Positions 28,286 through 39,198 are shown, counted from the first letter of the stretch. The stretch is 64,000 nucleotides of DNA from an uncultured Opitutia bacterium (GCA_903902745.1 CAIUWA010000015.1:1-64000), one strand, 5' to 3'. Made by a program: numbers and translations. The notes: generated by a model from the letters alone, not told the origin.

Positions 28286-28360
28286 CGTAGCGGGAAGGGG
28301 CGGAGGGAGGAATGTATTGGTGGCGATCAGACTGCATTCTCGCTCTCGGGCATCCGGTTT

Positions 28361-28436
28361 GAAACACGAAGGCACGAAGGAACGAAGCAAAATATCGTCC
28401 GCCGGATCTTCGTGCCTTTATGCCTTCGTGGCCAAA
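28361..28436. repeat. Hairpin element, 'CACGAAGG' vocabulary
   Basis: Left words GAAACACGAAGGCACGAAGG face right words CTTCGTGCCTTTATGCCTTC. It lies between the divergent desaturase and GH28 genes. Confidence 0.75.
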
Positions 28437-28539
28437 AAATCCTGTTCTTTTCCGCGGCGGTGCGGAAGATGACTGCTCCCCCAGTCAGTCCTTCGTCCCC
28501 TCAACCCCTCGCCGTGGTCCTGCACCCGGCATCATCGCC

Positions 28540-30297
28540 ATGAGATCATCTCCCCTGTCCCGCATTTGGTGCATCCTTGTGCTTGCCCTGTCCACCGCCG
28601 GTCTCGGCCGTGCCGCCGATCTGGTGCCGGCTGTCTATGATGTCCGCGCCTATGGCGCGACCGGTGACGGCAAGACCCTCGACACGGATGCCGTCAACAA
28701 GGCCATCGACGCCGCGGCCGCCGCGGGCGGCGGCACGGTGCTTTTTCCGACCGGCACGTACCTCTGCTATTCCATCCGGCTGAAGAGCAACATCGAGCTG
28801 AACCTCGCGCGTGGCGCGACGATCCTCGCCGCCGACCAGCCGGCGGCCGGGCAGCCCGGCTACGATCCGTCCGAGCCCAATCGCTGGGGCGACCTCGCCT
28901 ACCAGGACTACGGCCACAGCCACTGGCACAACAGCCTCATCTGGGGCGAGAACCTCGAGAATATTTCCATCACCGGCCTCGGCCGCATCTGGGGCCGCGG
29001 CCTCCTGCGCGCCGGCGGCGAGCGTTCCGGCCAGGGCAACAAGTCCATTTCCCTCAAGCTCTGCCGGAATGTCACCCTGAAGGACTTCACCATCCAGCAG
29101 GGCGGTTGGTTCGCCGTGCTCGTCACCGGCGTCGACAACATGACCATCACCAACCTCAAGGTGGACACCAACCGCGACGGCTTCGACATCGACTGCTGCC
29201 AGAATGTCCGCATCACCGACTGCTCCATCAACTCGCCGCAGGATGACGCCATCGTCCTGAAGAGCTCTTACGGCCTCGGCGTCGCCCGCTCCTGCGACAA
29301 CATCACGATCACGGGTTGCCAGGTCAGCGGCTACCTGATGGGCACCGTCCTCGACGGCACCTACCAGGTCCCGCCCAGCGGCGGCGGCACCGGGCGCATC
29401 AAGTTCGGCACCGAGTCCAACGGCGGCTTCCGCAACATCGCGATTTCCAACTGCGTGTTTGTCCACTGCAACGGCCTCGCCCTCGAAAGCGTCGACGGCG
29501 CGATCATCGAGGACGTGGCCATCAGCAACATCACGATGCAGTACATCTCCAACCCGCCGATCTTCATCCGCCTCGGCGCGCGCATGCGCGGCCCGGAGGG
29601 CGTCGCCATCGGCGCGGTCCGCCGCATCAACATCAGCAACGTCGTCGTGGCCTACGCCTCCTCGCGCGCGGCCTCGCTCATCAGCGGCATCCCCGGCCAC
29701 CCGGTGGAGGACGTCAACCTCAGCAACATCCGCATCCTCTACAAAGGCGGCGACGGCCCGGTCCCGAACGCGGAGCAGAAGGCCGGCCGCGGTGGCAACC
29801 GCCGCGCGGACGGCCGCGGCACGGGCCTGCCGCCGGCGCCGCCGGACCCCTTTGGCGTCACGGAGAACGAGGACGGCTACCCCGAGCCGACGATGTTCGG
29901 CAATCTTCCCGCCTACGGCCTGTACGTCCGCCACGCGCGCCGCGTGACGGTGGACCACGTGGACCTGAGCACCATGGCCAGCGACCCCCGCCCGCCGATC
30001 CTGCTGTTCGACGTCGCCGGCATCGCCTTCGAGCACACCCGCGTGCAGGCCGCGGCGGGCGTGGCGGTCTTCAAGCTCAACCAGGTGACGGATTTCTCGA
30101 CCGAGCGGTTCGCCGGCGTGGCCGACCAGCAGCGCGAGCGGGCGGACGACGAGTCCATCGCTGGCAAAGGACTCCCGCTGCCGGGCTCGACCTACATCCC
30201 CGCCGCGCCCGCGGCCAACCTCCCCGACAGCGCGAATTCGCCGATCCCGCGGGGAGCACCGGCCGCCGCTATTCCGCCAGCGGCACCCAAGCTCTAA
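28540..30297 (+). CDS. Secreted GH28-family glycosidase (polygalacturonase/rhamnogalacturonan type) 1
   Basis: A 585-aa right-handed beta-helix enzyme with a signal peptide (hydrophobic IWCILVLALSTAGLG, cleavage after GRAA). YDVRAYGATGDGKTLDTDAV is the usual GH28 start. DTNRDGFDIDCC, SPQDDAIVLKS and IKFGTESNGGFRNI carry the catalytic Asp and substrate residues. GH28 enzymes cut polygalacturonan or rhamnogalacturonan and could release rhamnose-bearing oligomers feeding the rhamnose genes upstream. A Gly/Arg-rich insert lies around residues 408-430. ATG 28540 is preferred by the signal peptide. Confidence 0.88.
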   Translation: MRSSPLSRIWCILVLALSTAGLGRAADLVPAVYDVRAYGATGDGKTLDTDAVNKAIDAAAAAGGGTVLFPTGTYLCYSIRLKSNIELNLARGATILAADQPAAGQPGYDPSEPNRWGDLAYQDYGHSHWHNSLIWGENLENISITGLGRIWGRGLLRAGGERSGQGNKSISLKLCRNVTLKDFTIQQGGWFAVLVTGVDNMTITNLKVDTNRDGFDIDCCQNVRITDCSINSPQDDAIVLKSSYGLGVARSCDNITITGCQVSGYLMGTVLDGTYQVPPSGGGTGRIKFGTESNGGFRNIAISNCVFVHCNGLALESVDGAIIEDVAISNITMQYISNPPIFIRLGARMRGPEGVAIGAVRRINISNVVVAYASSRAASLISGIPGHPVEDVNLSNIRILYKGGDGPVPNAEQKAGRGGNRRADGRGTGLPPAPPDPFGVTENEDGYPEPTMFGNLPAYGLYVRHARRVTVDHVDLSTMASDPRPPILLFDVAGIAFEHTRVQAAAGVAVFKLNQVTDFSTERFAGVADQQRERADDESIAGKGLPLPGSTYIPAAPAANLPDSANSPIPRGAPAAAIPPAAPKL

Positions 30298-30316
30298 GAT
30301 CCAAGACTCGGAGGCA

Positions 30317-30403
30317 GTTCGCGCAGAGGCGCAGAGCCGCGAAGGATGATCAATGGTCCCGATCAAGCTCGCTTGCTCTGCGCTCCAGCGCCTCTGCGCG
30401 AAC
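30317..30403. repeat. Hairpin element, 'CGCAGAGGCG' vocabulary
   Basis: GTTCGCGCAGAGGCGC (30317-30332) pairs perfectly with 30388-30403; the inner words are degenerate. It sits between the GH28 and CsbD-like genes. Confidence 0.85.
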
Positions 30404-30441
30404 CATTCCGAAAGACTCCGGATTAAACCAACCGGCCCGGC

Positions 30442-30621
30442 TCAACCGCCGTCGGCCTTCTGGCGTTTGCCGACGCTCCGCTGGATCTTGCCGACGAGCT
30501 TCTGGGCGCGGCCCTTGGCCTCAAGCAGGCGGTTGCGCGTGATCTTGCCAGCGGCGACCTTGGTGTCGCCCTTGATAATGTTGGCAGTGCCGGCGGCTTT
30601 GTTACGGGTGCTTACTTTCAT
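30442..30621 (-). CDS. CsbD-like stress protein
   Basis: A 59-aa, very basic, helix-forming protein: NKAAGTANIIKGDTKVAAGK and EAKGRAQKLVGKIQRSVGK match the repeated G-x-x-x-x-x-G-K pattern of the CsbD family of general-stress proteins. ATG 30621 (MKVSTRNKAAG) is chosen; the longer frame is unlikely. The molecular function is not known for the family. Confidence 0.75.
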   Translation of the reverse strand: MKVSTRNKAAGTANIIKGDTKVAAGKITRNRLLEAKGRAQKLVGKIQRSVGKRQKADGG

Positions 30622-30721
30622 GGGATGATTTGGGTTTTGGATGATGAATGGATGCTGATGCGTCCGGGACTGACCGAGCCTCTCCCCGGCGGTTCCTTCG
30701 ACCATTCGGCGTATCGGAGAT

Positions 30722-30814
30722 GGTTCACGCGAAGCCGCGAAGAGCGCGAAGGATGCGGATTGGGGTTCGATCCCCCAAAAAAACTTCGCGAGCTTCGCGG
30801 CTTCGCGTGAAACC
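30722..30814. repeat. Hairpin element, 'GCGAAG' vocabulary
   Basis: The left arm starts GGTTCACGCGAAGCCGCGAA and the right arm ends CGGCTTCGCGTGAAACC. The loop again carries a small palindrome around GGGGTTCGATCCCC, as in the copy at 10993-11083. Confidence 0.9.
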
Positions 30815-30880
30815 TCCGATGCCTTGTTTTGGAGACGGAACGGCTCGCGAGCTTCTCCGGCAAACTGCCGCGAGATTCAG

Positions 30881-31063
30881 TCAGGATTCCTGCCGCTCCG
30901 TCACCAGCTGATGCTCGGCTTCAATCCAAAGGGCTTCGGCCTGGCTTTCGGGCTTTCCCCTTTTCTCCCACAGTAGGTAGGCCCGCTGGGCGATGGCCTC
31001 GTGGATCGCGGTGGTCGAGTTATCCCCCTCGGGATGGGTGTGAGTGTGATGATGGTTTTTCAT
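30881..31063 (-). CDS. DUF2934-domain protein 3
   Basis: A 60-aa protein that is almost only a DUF2934 motif (AIHEAIAQRAYLLWEKRG, then AEALWIEAEHQLV) after a His-rich head (MKNHHHTHTHPEGDN). It is a third copy of the domain in 5 kb, on the opposite strand to the first two and without their long tails. Confidence 0.75.
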   Translation of the reverse strand: MKNHHHTHTHPEGDNSTTAIHEAIAQRAYLLWEKRGKPESQAEALWIEAEHQLVTERQES

Positions 31064-31093
31064 AGCCGGAAAGAATCTCCGCGATCAACCGGG

Positions 31094-31252
31094 TCAGGAC
31101 TTTCCACCGCGCAGGCCGCCCATCAGGAAGATAATCAGGCAGACCAGCAGGATCAGCCCCAAGGCGCTGCCACCGAAGACCGGGCCGCCGAGATAAAAGC
31201 CGCCGCCGCCGAACAGGACCAGGAGGATGACGATGATAAGGAGAGTATTCAT
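31094..31252 (-). CDS. DUF3309-like small membrane protein 2
   Basis: A 52-aa protein with MNTLLIIVILLVLF, GGGGFYLGGPVFGG and LGLILLVCLIIFLMGG, a close paralogue of the product at 27058-27213. Two membrane segments and a Gly hinge. A slightly longer start (MADMNTLL, from 31261) is possible. It is immediately upstream of, and probably cotranscribed with, the third DUF2934 gene. Confidence 0.75.
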   Translation of the reverse strand: MNTLLIIVILLVLFGGGGFYLGGPVFGGSALGLILLVCLIIFLMGGLRGGKS

Positions 31253-31403
31253 ATCTGCCATGGTCACGCGCGGTCGCCGCTGGTTCCACGTTGGTCGACA
31301 AGTGGGATGGGGTGAAATCAGTAAAGCTGCGTTAGCCCACTTCGCCTTTTCACACTCGCGGGATTGCAGCCGGCTCTGATCACGCCATGAATGGGAACGA
31401 CCC

Positions 31404-32219
31404 GTGAAACCCACAATTTTCCAGACCATCCTTTGCGCAGTACGCTTCGTCCTGCTCGGGCTCGGCGGTTTTGGCGGCGTGTGCGCCGCGCTCGCGGAGA
31501 ACCCGGTCCAAGAGGGAAAGCCATTCACCCTGACGGCTCTGGGTCTCACACTGGTGCCGATCCCGGCGGGCTCCTTCACCATGGGCAGCCCGGTCTCGGA
31601 AATTGGCCATCGGCCGGATGAGGCTGCCCATGGTGTGACGTTGACCAAATCCTTCTGGCTGGGAAAGACGCCGGTGACGCAGGCGCAATATGAGTCCGTG
31701 ATGGGTCGCAATCCCGCGCGCTTCAAAGGCGCCGACTTTCCGGTCGAGTCCATTTCCTGGGAGGAGGCGATGACCTTCTGCCGCAAATTGACCGAACGGG
31801 AACGCGCGGCGGGCCGGCTGCCGGCGGGCTTGGTCTACACGCTGCCGACGGAAGCCCAGCGCGAGTACGCCTGCCGGGCGGACACCGGCGGCCGCTACGC
31901 CGGCGAACTCGACGCGATCGCCTGGTATTCCGGGAACAGCGACGAGCAGGCGCATGCCGTCGCTCAGAAGCAGCCGAACGCCTGGGGCCTCTATGATATG
32001 CAGGGCAACATCTGGGAATGGTGCCTCGACTGGTACGGCAACTATCCCGCCGGTCCTGTGACCGACCCGACCGGCCCGGCCCAGGGCGACAGCCGCGTCT
32101 ACCGCGGCGGCGCCTGGTTTCACTCGGCGGATCTCTGCCGCTCCGCTTACCGCTACAAACTCGCGCCCGACGGCACCGGCAGCCTCCTCGGCTTCCGCAT
32201 TGCGCTCAGTCGGGGTTGA
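31404..32219 (+). CDS. Secreted SUMF1/FGE-sulfatase domain protein without the catalytic cysteine pair
   Basis: A 271-aa protein with a signal or anchor segment (VRFVLLGLGGFGGVCAALA). The SUMF1 fold is clear: FTMGSP, VTLTKSFWLGKTPVTQAQY, LPTEAQREYACR, QGNIWEWCLDWYG, RVYRGGAWFHSADLCRSAYRYK and GFRIAL. True formylglycine-generating enzymes have two cysteines in a GGSxxC(x4)C segment; here the first is His and only the second Cys remains. It is therefore more likely a non-FGE member than the activator of the sulfatase at 47.6 kb. Confidence 0.85.
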   Translation: MKPTIFQTILCAVRFVLLGLGGFGGVCAALAENPVQEGKPFTLTALGLTLVPIPAGSFTMGSPVSEIGHRPDEAAHGVTLTKSFWLGKTPVTQAQYESVMGRNPARFKGADFPVESISWEEAMTFCRKLTERERAAGRLPAGLVYTLPTEAQREYACRADTGGRYAGELDAIAWYSGNSDEQAHAVAQKQPNAWGLYDMQGNIWEWCLDWYGNYPAGPVTDPTGPAQGDSRVYRGGAWFHSADLCRSAYRYKLAPDGTGSLLGFRIALSRG

Positions 32220-32411
32220 ACGACGAAGGCACGAAGGGCCGGAATAACCGCCGGGAAGTCATTTGCTGAAAGAATCGGATGGGTGCGGACGTTCCAAGTA
32301 GGCGTGAGACCATCCGTCCATTCCTGTCCTCTGTCTTCCATCTGCCTCGCCGTCCCTGGCTCGGGGCCGGCTGCTTGCCAGCCCACCGGGGTGGCGTTGC
32401 ATACCGTGATC

Positions 32412-32609
32412 GTGAGCACTGAAACGGAGATCCTCGCTGCCGTGGACGCCATGCCAGCCCGCCGCAAGGCGCGGCTGATGCCTGAGCTGCGTCGCCGGTT
32501 GGAGGATTATTACGATCTTCAGGCCGTGAAGCGGGCGCAGGCGAAGGAGGTCTACCATGCCTATCCGGGTGTGAAGACCAAACCTTCCGCCCGCCGTGCT
32601 GCGCATTGA
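32412..32609 (+). CDS. Putative antitoxin of a type II toxin-antitoxin pair
   Basis: A 65-aa basic/helical protein: TETEILAAVDAMPARRKARL, then a second helical part and a basic tail (VKTKPSARRAAH). It overlaps the toxin gene by 14 bp, the usual order antitoxin then toxin. The start is uncertain: GTG 32412 is used here; GTG 32406 or 32391 are alternatives. I do not recognise the DNA-binding family. Confidence 0.55.
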   Translation: MSTETEILAAVDAMPARRKARLMPELRRRLEDYYDLQAVKRAQAKEVYHAYPGVKTKPSARRAAH

Positions 32610-32850
32610 GATTTCAGACGAGGCCGCGCGTTTTCTCCAAGGCCTGTCCGCCAAATCCGCGCGACAAGTTGATGGACGCATTCGCCGGCCGGCGGCCGAG
32701 CCTTTTCCAGCCTTTTGTCAAAAGCTTCATGGCACATCGGATGTTTACCGGGTTCGCCAAGGGCCTTATCGAATTCTTTATCGGGTGATGCGGCCGGCCG
32801 GAGTTCTCGCCATCGAAGCCCTCGGCGACCGGAAGGATATTTATCGTTAA
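32596..32850 (+). CDS. RelE/ParE-family toxin
   Basis: An 84-aa protein with GTG start. The RelE/ParE pattern is visible: IEISDEAARFLQGLSAK, FCQKLHGTSDVYRVRQGPYRILYRV and a C-terminal ALGDRKDIYR. These proteins either cleave ribosome-bound mRNA or poison gyrase. Overlap with the upstream small gene supports a coupled TA operon. Confidence 0.75.
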   Translation: MLRIEISDEAARFLQGLSAKSARQVDGRIRRPAAEPFPAFCQKLHGTSDVYRVRQGPYRILYRVMRPAGVLAIEALGDRKDIYR

Positions 32851-32898
32851 ATCCAAGTCTTCCGTGATCCGCTTTGAACCAGGATTCGTTGGATGGAG

Positions 32899-32924
32899 GT
32901 AGGAGCCTGCTTGCAGGCTCCTAC
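32899..32924. repeat. Perfect 12-bp-stem hairpin ('GTAGGAGCCTGC')
   Basis: GTAGGAGCCTGC (32899-32910) and its exact complement (32913-32924) are separated by TT. It lies between the convergent toxin and FAH-family genes. It may be a small mobile palindrome; no T-run follows. Confidence 0.85.
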
Positions 32925-32941
32925 AACCGAATCATCCCGGC

Positions 32942-33745
32942 TCAGAGCTTTTCGTTCACCACTGGATTTGTAAGGGTGCCGATTTTTTCGATCTCGATCG
33001 AGACGCTGTCTCCGACCTTCAGGAAAACGGGGGGCTTGCGGGCGAAGCCGACGCCGTGCGGCGTGCCGGTCAGGATCAGCGTGCCGGGGACCAGCGTTTT
33101 GCTGCTGCTCAGGAATTCGATCAGCGTGCGGACATCGAAGATCATGTCGTCCGTGTTCCAGTCCTGCATCGTCGCGCCGTTCAGGATCGTGCGGATGCGG
33201 AGCTTGTTGGGGTTCGGGATCTCGTCCCGCGTCACCAGCACCGGCCCGAGCGGGCAGAAGGTGTCGAAGCCCTTGCCCTGGCACCACTGGCCGCCGCCGC
33301 CATCCCGCTGCCAGTCGCGCGCGGAGACGTCGTTGCCGCAGGTGTAACCGAGGACGTAGTCGAGCGCATTGGCCTTGGTTGCATTCTTGCAGGCCTTGCC
33401 GATGACGACGCCGAGCTCGCACTCGTAGTCCACGCTGTTGCTGGGCAGTTTCACGGGCAGCTCGATGGGGTCGCCGGGATTCTGGACGCTCGCGGTGTTC
33501 TTGATGAACAGCACGGGGTGGGGCGGGGGCGGCAGGTTGCTCTCGGCGGCGTGCTTCTTGTAGTTCAGGCCGATGCACATGATGTTCGTCGGCAGGAACG
33601 GGGCGAGCAGCTTGCCGGGCTTGACCGAACGCTGGGTCACTTGGAAGGCACCGAAGATGTCCCCGGAGATTTCGAGCGCGGAGCCGTCAGGCTGCAGCGC
33701 GGCATATGCGGGGCCGCTGGGGGAGAGATGGCGGATGAGTTTCAT
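32942..33745 (-). CDS. Fumarylacetoacetate hydrolase family protein
   Basis: A 267-aa FAH-superfamily enzyme. The catalytic domain begins around residue 75. MCIGLNYKKHAAE, VDYECELGVVIGK (with the metal-binding Glu residues), YTCGNDVSARDWQ and LTGTPHGVGFAR are typical of 2-keto-3-deoxy acid or fumarylpyruvate-type hydrolases. The substrate may be a 2-keto-3-deoxy sugar acid, for example a dehydrated rhamnonate or fuconate, but this is inference. ATG 33745 gives MKLIRHLSPSG. Confidence 0.88.
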   Translation of the reverse strand: MKLIRHLSPSGPAYAALQPDGSALEISGDIFGAFQVTQRSVKPGKLLAPFLPTNIMCIGLNYKKHAAESNLPPPPHPVLFIKNTASVQNPGDPIELPVKLPSNSVDYECELGVVIGKACKNATKANALDYVLGYTCGNDVSARDWQRDGGGGQWCQGKGFDTFCPLGPVLVTRDEIPNPNKLRIRTILNGATMQDWNTDDMIFDVRTLIEFLSSSKTLVPGTLILTGTPHGVGFARKPPVFLKVGDSVSIEIEKIGTLTNPVVNEKL

Positions 33746-33749
33746 GGAA

Positions 33750-33795
33750 AGGGGGAAGTTGAAAGTTGAAGGCGGAAAGTTGAAAGCGGAAAAAC
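33750..33795. repeat. 'GAAAGTTGAAAG' word array
   Basis: GAAGTTGAAAGTTGAAGGCG and GAAAGTTGAAAGCGG form a tandem of 8-10-bp words just upstream of the FAH gene. Only one arm is visible. Confidence 0.55.
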
Positions 33796-33803
33796 TACGG
33801 ATT

Positions 33804-33900
33804 ATTTCGCGCAGAGGCGCAATGGCGCGAAGCGAACTGATTTGGAGGCCGGACAAAAATCCCGGATCGACCTTTGCGACCCTGTGCCTCTGCGCGAAAT
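33804..33900. repeat. Hairpin element, 'CGCAGAGGCG' vocabulary
   Basis: ATTTCGCGCAGAGGC at 33804-33818 pairs perfectly with GCCTCTGCGCGAAAT at the right end (33886-33900); the inner words pair imperfectly. It lies between the divergent FAH and BNR-repeat genes. Confidence 0.85.
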
Positions 33901-33962
33901 GCTTCTGTGGGCTTGGACAAATCCGGCTCGACGGGGAAATCGGCTTCGCCATAACCCAAACC

Positions 33963-35069
33963 ATGCCGGCCAAAAAGAAAGCCCCCGCGCGGAAGCGGAA
34001 GCTCGTGCTGCTGATCGGCACGGTGAAGGGCGTGTTTCTTTATCACACCGACGAGAAACGCGCGGCGTGGAAGCTCACCGGGCCACATCTCAGCGGCTGG
34101 GAGGTCTTCAGCCTGTGCGGCGACAGCCGGAACGGGCGCATCCTCGCCGGTGCGGAGCATTTCATGACCGGCCCGACCATCCGTACCTCCGGGGATTTCG
34201 GCGCGACCTGGGAGCCAGTGAAGCGCGACCCGAAGTTTGCCAAGGGCACAAAGGCCGAGCTCAAGCACATCTGGCAGATCGTGCCGGGGCACCCGTCGCA
34301 GCCCGGGACCTGGTATGCCGGCGTGGACGACGCGGCGCTGTTTGTGAGCCGCGACGACGGCAAGACGTGGGATGAGCTCACCGGCCTGACGAAGCACCCG
34401 ACACGGCCGCGCTGGGTGCCGGGCTTCGGCGGGCTCTGCCTCCACTCGATCGTGGTTGATCCGGCGAATTCGCAACGACTCTGGGTGGGCATCTCGGCGG
34501 TCGGAGTGTTCCGCAGCGACGACGCGGGGAAGACCTGGAAGCTCTGCAACGCCGGCCTGCCCAACGTCGCGCCCGAGTTCATCAAGGATCCCGACATGGG
34601 CCGCTGCGTGCACAAGCTGGGGCTCGATCCGGCGCGGCCCGGCCGGCTGGCGATGCAGTTCCACGGCGGCGTGTTCATTTCGGAGAACGCGGGCGATTCA
34701 TGGAAACGCATCTCGGCGGGACTGCCGCATGACTTCGGCTTCCCGCTGGCGGCGACAGTGGGCGGCGGCCTGTTCGTGGTGCCTCTGATCGGGGGCGACA
34801 ACCGCGTGGTGCCCGGCGGCGCGTTGAAAGTGTGGCGCTCGCGCGACCTCGGCCGTACGTGGCGCGCGCTGACCAAGGGCCTGCCGCAGAAGGATCATTT
34901 TGTCGGTGTGCTGCGCGACGCGATGACCTCGGACCCGCTGACGCCGGCCGGCGTTTATCTCGGCACGACCGGCGGGGAGATCTTTTACTCGAAGGACGAC
35001 GGCGCGAGCTGGGATAAACTCCCGGCCTCCTTCCCGCGGATCACCACGCTGAAGACGTGGCTGGTATGA
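33963..35069 (+). CDS. BNR/Asp-box repeat beta-propeller protein (sialidase-like)
   Basis: A 368-aa protein with several Asp-box motifs (SGDFGATWEPV, SRDDGKTWDEL, SDDAGKTWKLC, SENAGDSWKRI, SRDLGRTWRAL, SKDDGASWDKL), which form the turns of a propeller. A Lys/Arg-rich N-terminus (MPAKKKAPARKRK) replaces any signal peptide, so it is probably cytosolic. Such proteins are often annotated exo-alpha-sialidase or photosystem-assembly-like; no catalytic residues are evident, so the function is unknown. Confidence 0.8.
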   Translation: MPAKKKAPARKRKLVLLIGTVKGVFLYHTDEKRAAWKLTGPHLSGWEVFSLCGDSRNGRILAGAEHFMTGPTIRTSGDFGATWEPVKRDPKFAKGTKAELKHIWQIVPGHPSQPGTWYAGVDDAALFVSRDDGKTWDELTGLTKHPTRPRWVPGFGGLCLHSIVVDPANSQRLWVGISAVGVFRSDDAGKTWKLCNAGLPNVAPEFIKDPDMGRCVHKLGLDPARPGRLAMQFHGGVFISENAGDSWKRISAGLPHDFGFPLAATVGGGLFVVPLIGGDNRVVPGGALKVWRSRDLGRTWRALTKGLPQKDHFVGVLRDAMTSDPLTPAGVYLGTTGGEIFYSKDDGASWDKLPASFPRITTLKTWLV

Positions 35070-35079
35070 GGCCCGGAAG

Positions 35080-35277
35080 TGTTTCGCGCAGAGGCGCAGT
35101 GACGCCGAGCGGGAACAACTGGTTTTTCACCCGGAGGCACGGGGGAAAGCGAATTTCGGTTTCGGAAACCAGCGATCCTACTCCGTGCCCTTTGGGTCTC
35201 GGTGTGAAATTACTTCCGGAAGGATTTTCGGAGACCGATGCTTCAGCTTTGCGCCTCGGCGCCTCCGCGCGAAATAA
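35080..35277. repeat. Two nested hairpin elements of different vocabulary
   Basis: The outer arms are GTTTCGCGCAGAGGCGCAGT (from 35080) and GCGCCTCCGCGCGAAATAA (to 35277). Inside, TTTTCACCCGGAGGCACGGG (from about 35124) pairs with CCGTGCCCTTTGGGTCTCGG and GTGTGAAA (to about 35211). One element appears to have inserted in the loop of the other. Confidence 0.7.
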
Positions 35278-35280
35278 TTC

Positions 35281-38187
<2,907 letters not shown>

Positions 38188-38189
38188 GT

Positions 38190-38386
38190 GTTAGGAAAGG
38201 AAGAAGTAAGAAGGATGAATTCAGAAGTAAAGGCATCGGAAGGTTTCACGCAGAGGCGCAGAGAGCGCAGAGGATCGAACCCCAAGGGGATTGTGATCGA
38301 TCTCCGCGGCCTCTGCGCCTCTGCGTGAAACATCATGGCCTGAATTTCCCGCTTCATAATTCTTCCTTCTTACTTCCTCCTCTCCC
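38190..38386. repeat. Nested double hairpin between gcvP and nth
   Basis: The outer arms use the GGAAGAAGTAAGAAGGATGA vocabulary (about 38198-38222) and its complement (about 38356-38378). The inner element, 38243-38331, has 21-bp perfect arms of the CGCAGAGGCG vocabulary (38243-38263 and 38311-38331) and a loop with GATCGAACCCC and GATCGATC. Confidence 0.85.
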
Positions 38387-38391
38387 AATCC

Positions 38392-39030
38392 ATGACCAAG
38401 ACCGAACGCGCCGCGTACGTTGATCGGCGGCTGGCCGAGCTCTATCCGGCGACGCCGGTGCCGCTGGACCACAAGGATCCCTACACGCTGCTGGTCGCGG
38501 TGCTGTTGTCGGCGCAGTGCACGGACAAGCGGGTGAACCTCGTGACCCCGGAGCTATTCGCCCTCGCGGACACGCCGGAAAAAATGACGGGCGTGCCGGT
38601 GGCGGAGATCCAGCGCATCATCCGCCCGTGCGGGCTGTCGCCGCAGAAGGCGAAGGCGATCGCCGGGCTCTCCCACCTCCTGGTCGAGCAGCACGGTGGC
38701 TTGGTGCCGCAAACGTTCGGGGAGTTGGAGGCGCTGCCCGGCGTGGGGCACAAGACGGCGAGCGTGGTGATGGCGCAGGCATTTGGCGTGCCGGCGTTCC
38801 CGGTGGACACGCACATCCACCGCCTGGCGCAGCGCTGGAAGCTTTCGAGTGGCCGCAACGTCGTCGAAACCGAGCGCGACCTAAAAAAACTCTTTCCCGA
38901 GGCGCACTGGAACCAGCTGCACCTGCGGATCATCTTTTACGGCCGCGAGCACTGCACGGCGCGCGGCTGCGACGGCGCGACCTGCGAGATCTGCCGGACA
39001 CTGTCGCCGAAACGGAATAAGGCATCCTGA
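38392..39030 (+). CDS. nth: Endonuclease III
   Basis: A 212-aa HhH-GPD DNA glycosylase/AP lyase that removes oxidised pyrimidines. LLSAQCTDKRVN, the hairpin-helix-hairpin LPGVGHKTASVV with catalytic Lys, and VDTHIHRLAQRW with catalytic Asp are present. The C-terminal iron-sulfur region has four Cys, spaced C-x4-C-x4-C-x2-C (HCTARGCDGATCEIC), rather than the C-x6-C-x2-C-x5-C of E. coli Nth, so the cluster loop is unusual. Transcribed away from gcvP. Confidence 0.93.
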   Translation: MTKTERAAYVDRRLAELYPATPVPLDHKDPYTLLVAVLLSAQCTDKRVNLVTPELFALADTPEKMTGVPVAEIQRIIRPCGLSPQKAKAIAGLSHLLVEQHGGLVPQTFGELEALPGVGHKTASVVMAQAFGVPAFPVDTHIHRLAQRWKLSSGRNVVETERDLKKLFPEAHWNQLHLRIIFYGREHCTARGCDGATCEICRTLSPKRNKAS

Positions 39031-39032
39031 CT

Positions 39033-39130
39033 GGTTTCGCGCAGAGGCGCAGGGACGCAGTGCAAGACAGTTGTGGGGTTATAGGAAAAACGCTCGATCA
39101 TCCTTCGCGTCCCCGCGCCTCTGCGCGAAA
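39033..39130. repeat. Hairpin element, 'CGCAGAGGCG' vocabulary
   Basis: The left arm starts GGTTTCGCGCAGAGGCGCAG; the right arm is CGCGTCCCCGCGCCTCTGCG followed by CGAAA. The stem is about 23 bp with one bulge. It lies between nth and tRNA-Val. Confidence 0.85.
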
Positions 39131-39198
39131 TAAAATCCGAGGCCTGAAAACAGGATTGATTCGGTTTCAGCCGCGCTTCACGTTCCCGCCTCTGTTTT

